Positions 61,308 through 64,000 of a stretch of DNA of 64,000 bases are shown here, in pieces. The stretch is from positions 4,950,781 through 5,014,780 of the forward strand of contig VZTI01004088.1 in NCBI GenBank assembly GCA_013397865.1, read 5' to 3'. Positions within the stretch are counted from its first letter, which is position 1. Every line of letters starts with the position of its first letter. The position numbers and the translations under genes were made by a program. The DNA comes from Struthidea cinerea. Its lineage: Eukaryota; Chordata; Aves; Passeriformes; Corcoracidae. A model generated the notes under the pieces. That model searched no databases and was not told where the DNA came from. It saw only the letters and a list, made by a program, of their open reading frames with translations.

Positions 61308-61324
61308 CAGCCAGCAGGGGGAAA
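61308..61324 (+). promoter_or_regulatory. CTCF-like motif, forward
   Basis: CAGCCAGCAGGGGGAAA carries the CCAGCAGGGGG core of the CTCF consensus (YDRCCASYAGRKGGCRS). It mismatches only toward the 3' end of the motif. Confidence 0.45.
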
Positions 61325-61327
61325 TTT

Positions 61328-61340
61328 GCCCCCTAGAGGC
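61328..61340 (-). promoter_or_regulatory. CTCF-like motif, reverse
   Basis: On the minus strand GCCTCTAGGGGGC fits the CTCF core (SYAGRKGGC) with one early mismatch. It faces the forward motif only a few bases away. Together AGGGGG/CCCCCT (61316-61321 and 61329-61334) form an exact inverted repeat with a 7-base loop. Confidence 0.45.
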
Positions 61341-61468
61341 TGAATCATCCTGTCTCAGCACAACCAGAATCTATTACCTATTTTAGGTGGCTTATGGTCC
61401 CTGTGAATCAAAAAAAGGGTCTAGAAAAGTAGATTAAACTGATATTCAGACTATGAAAGTTAGATAAG

Positions 61469-61540
61469 GTGGTTTCTTGTCTGTAAAATGAGGATAATTT
61501 CCTGACCACATTACATAAGAGGAAGGGGTGAATAAAGAAT
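61469..61540 (+). mobile_element. MIR/CORE-SINE core fragment
   Basis: GGTTTCTTGTCTGTAAAATG, AGGATAATTTCCTGACC and GAGGAAGGGGTGAATAAAG match the best conserved part of MIR (TTTCCTCATCTGTAAAATG, GGGATAATAATA, then GTGAGGATTAAAT). The 5' half is not recognisable. Confidence 0.65.
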
Positions 61541-64000
61541 ATGACAGTTTAGGCTTAGGTGGCCTCCATTATAAAATATACCATAGGTCTTTCTGAGGGA
61601 AGTTTGGAAGAGGGGAACACTTTCTGTCCAATGTATTTTGGGCCCATAATATGGACTGTGCATTATGTCCAGCTGATTTCACTTGCTGCTCACCTATTGA
61701 TTTGTCAAAACTTCATTGACATTGTTTGGGATCCCAAAGCTCCTGTGGAATCTCCTCCAAGTACACTTTCATATTAAACAGAGGGTCTGTTCTCCCCTAA
61801 CTATTCAGAAGTAACTTCTATTAACATTAATGAGAGTTATACATATGCATCAAAGGGAGAATAGACCCTGAGGGCATCATATGGACGGTCCTTCAATATT
61901 CTGTGTCTCTCAGTGGGACTTTGTAGAGTATGGCATGAAATGTAATGGGTCCATTGACTTTGTATCACTCTAGGTCACTAGCCTTAATACAATGTTAATA
62001 GAAAGCTTCTCATTAAGATCCTAATTATGTGTGTGGTAACAAGACACACACTATATCTTTCATATTGCTACTTGCAAACCACTGCAGTGCATTCTCTCTC
62101 AGGAACAATGTAGGAATGACCATAGGAGGTGACCTCTGCTACATGTGAGCAGCACTCATAAATCCTCATCTGTCAAATTCAATCTCTTTTGGCAGCAGAA
62201 GGACATTTTAAATCTAGATGCTTCAATCCTGAATCTGAGAAAGAAGCGTATTAAAGTAGTGCTGATACAGCTATCAGATCAAATACATTTTCCATGATTC
62301 TGCCTGGGATGGATTAAAATGTAGGTCCCAGTGATCAAAGGGCAGTGAATGAAAGCATAAGACTTGTCTCTGTCCTCCAGTTGCATAAACTCAATGTGTT
62401 TGCTTCTTTTTTGTTCAGAGTCTGCAGTGTCTAACACACTACATTTGGGGCTGCAGGTGATGTTTCCCAAACTACCTGTATTATGTAAATGAACTGCTAA
62501 AACAACTGAAGTGTCTGATCATTATCAGTCTGAAAGTGGAACAATCAAAACTATAGAAGCTGAGAAGCAGAGCAGTTCCCTGCAATTATCTGTTTTAAAG
62601 GAATACATTGATTTGACATTCCTAAGAAGTCAGAGATGTCTGATTTCATAATATAATTTGTAGAAGTAAAAAAGGCAAGTTAAACATTTGCCTACACACA
62701 TCATGTTTACATGTGTTCAAAGAACTTCCCCAAAACTTTGCAGTCTCACCCAGCAGTATTATTTTTTGAGACTTGTTCACTGTCTCAGGTTTGCAAACAA
62801 ATTCAGAAATATGTTCCAACTCAGCTTGCCTTGCTTTTGGGGTTCTCTTCATATGTCAGTGCTTCTGCGTGTTTGTGTGTGTCTTTAAGGAATACACAGA
62901 TGCAGAAAAAAGTACAAAAAAAAATAGTTATTCTCCCACAGGACACATGAATATAGCATTAAGCAAAGCTGTTTTGCCCTGTATCCTCAAAGCTGAAAGA
63001 AGGTGTAATAGATGTAATATGGATTTCTGCGGTGTATCAATTCATTCTGTATTGAGCTGAGCAAATAATTTGAAATACATAAATCATCCAATGAATGTAT
63101 CATTTATTTCCTGCTCATGGAAAATCCAGAGGCAAAACTTACTTGCAACAAAGGGTTTTGGCATTAAAAATATAATTAATATAATTAAAAATATATTAAA
63201 CTGGGACTCCTTTCAAAATTACCCCATGTGCTTTCTATTCTCTTGTGTGATTTTTTCCACATTTCTAAGGACCAGCACTGATATGTGAACAAGTCACAAC
63301 ACTCCACTTCCAGACCACTGTCCTCTTCCTACCTGTATGTTTTTTTACATGAATTGAGAGGTGATATCCATTGACAGAAAGAGTAAAGCATCTCAGTTAT
63401 TTGTTACACTGTGCTTTCCTACCATGCTCTGCTATTTATTTGCTTAGTTACACATATACCTGAGTACCTTGTTGAATGAGGGCCACAAGGAAGAATGTAA
63501 ATATTTTAAAACCTTTCTGGGTTAATCATGAACAGCTGTCTCCAAATATTCCATATGCAGTATTCAAGACGTGTAACTGAGTTATGAGTGCTTCCCTAAG
63601 TCACGTGGCCTGGTTTCACTCTTTGGTGTATGAGCAACCTCCTATGTGACTACTCATGCATGTGAATGCCTACGTGTAACTTTGAAATTCACTGGCCACA
63701 AATTTCAAGAGAATTAAGCTCCACTGTGTGAGTACTTAGTGAATTTGGAAATGAAAGTAAGAGGAATGTGGTCCAAGAGGTTGTGCTGATGAGTGCCAAG
63801 GAACCTCAGCAAGAGGCTTTTTAGCAAAATCCTCGATCTGTGTTTCCCCCAGCCCAGGTGGAGCTGGCCACATGTGAGGGCCTTGGTTTCCAGAGTAAAA
63901 ATGTCTCGTTTGGTACAAGCTGTTGTTTCAAAAATGCAACTAGAGCAGAGTGAGAGTTTTGAGGGAACACTTTTATTTGCCAGTAACACAATTTCAGATC
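61541..64000. other. Unique stretch, no gene recognised
   Basis: Small AT-rich repeats of ATAATTAA type lie at 63169-63200. Several overlapping plus-strand frames at 62688-63060 in three phases cancel one another as coding candidates. Nothing else was seen. Confidence 0.5.

Noticed and set aside
1..64000. tRNA, rRNA, CRISPR, prophage or operon structure
   Set aside because: No B-box (GGTTCGAATCC-like) with a cloverleaf, no regularly spaced repeats, and no bacterial gene layout; repeats are vertebrate (CR1, MIR).

Overview
The window is vertebrate nuclear DNA, most likely from a bird. It is AT-rich by eye and CpG-poor. The only abundant interspersed repeats are short, 5'-truncated CR1 LINE copies ending in the avian-type tail (ATTCTATG-like octamers, or TTCCAACCC / CATCTAGTTCC on the opposite strand). 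There are also a few old MIR/CORE-SINE scraps. A single ambiguous base (position 30644), just beside a TA microsatellite, fits a draft assembly. Nothing looks bacterial or viral: no operons, ribosome binding sites, CRISPR array, or retroviral gag/pol/env motif. CR1 is also frequent in crocodilians and turtles, so 'bird' is an inference.

I recognise no protein-coding gene. The longest stop-free stretches (about 100-138 codons) are what six-frame chance gives in 64 kb, and none matches a family I can name. The best reading is an intergenic or intronic gene-poor region. I list five possible exons whose boundaries look like splice sites. The two most interesting are 46276-46422 (minus strand, 147 bp, one open frame, both splice sites, inside the only CpG-dense island-like patch) and 52932-53074 (plus strand, last-exon-like, with an AATAAA-type variant downstream). 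All are low confidence.

Layout. 1-5040: unique sequence with one CR1 tail (3051-3176). 5040-5480: CpG-enriched block with a YY1-like site. 5480-18020: unique sequence with small tandem duplications, a perfect GC-rich hairpin (9911-9934), a homeodomain-site-rich block (15960-16400), and a polypyrimidine/poly(A) hairpin. 18022-18603: a CR1. 18604-33400: unique sequence with two G-quadruplex-capable stretches, several conserved-element-like blocks (near 21.5, 25.0, 25.6, 28.4 and 32.9 kb), and the TA repeat. 33745-33862: a CR1 tail. 33863-46140: unique, AT-rich sequence. 46170-46640: the most promoter-like segment (CpG-dense patch, CTCF-like motif, TATAAAAG overlapping a perfect hairpin). 47500-47920: another enhancer-like block. 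48166-49284: two CR1 copies in the same orientation. 52932-53235: the candidate terminal exon. 54221-55785: a CR1 tail and two MIR pieces. 61308-61540: two opposed CTCF-like motifs followed by a MIR.

If the window has a function it is probably regulatory. The TF-site clusters, palindromes and opposed CTCF-like sites look like pieces of a developmental regulatory landscape, but conservation cannot be shown from one sequence. I did not find a convincing undescribed system.
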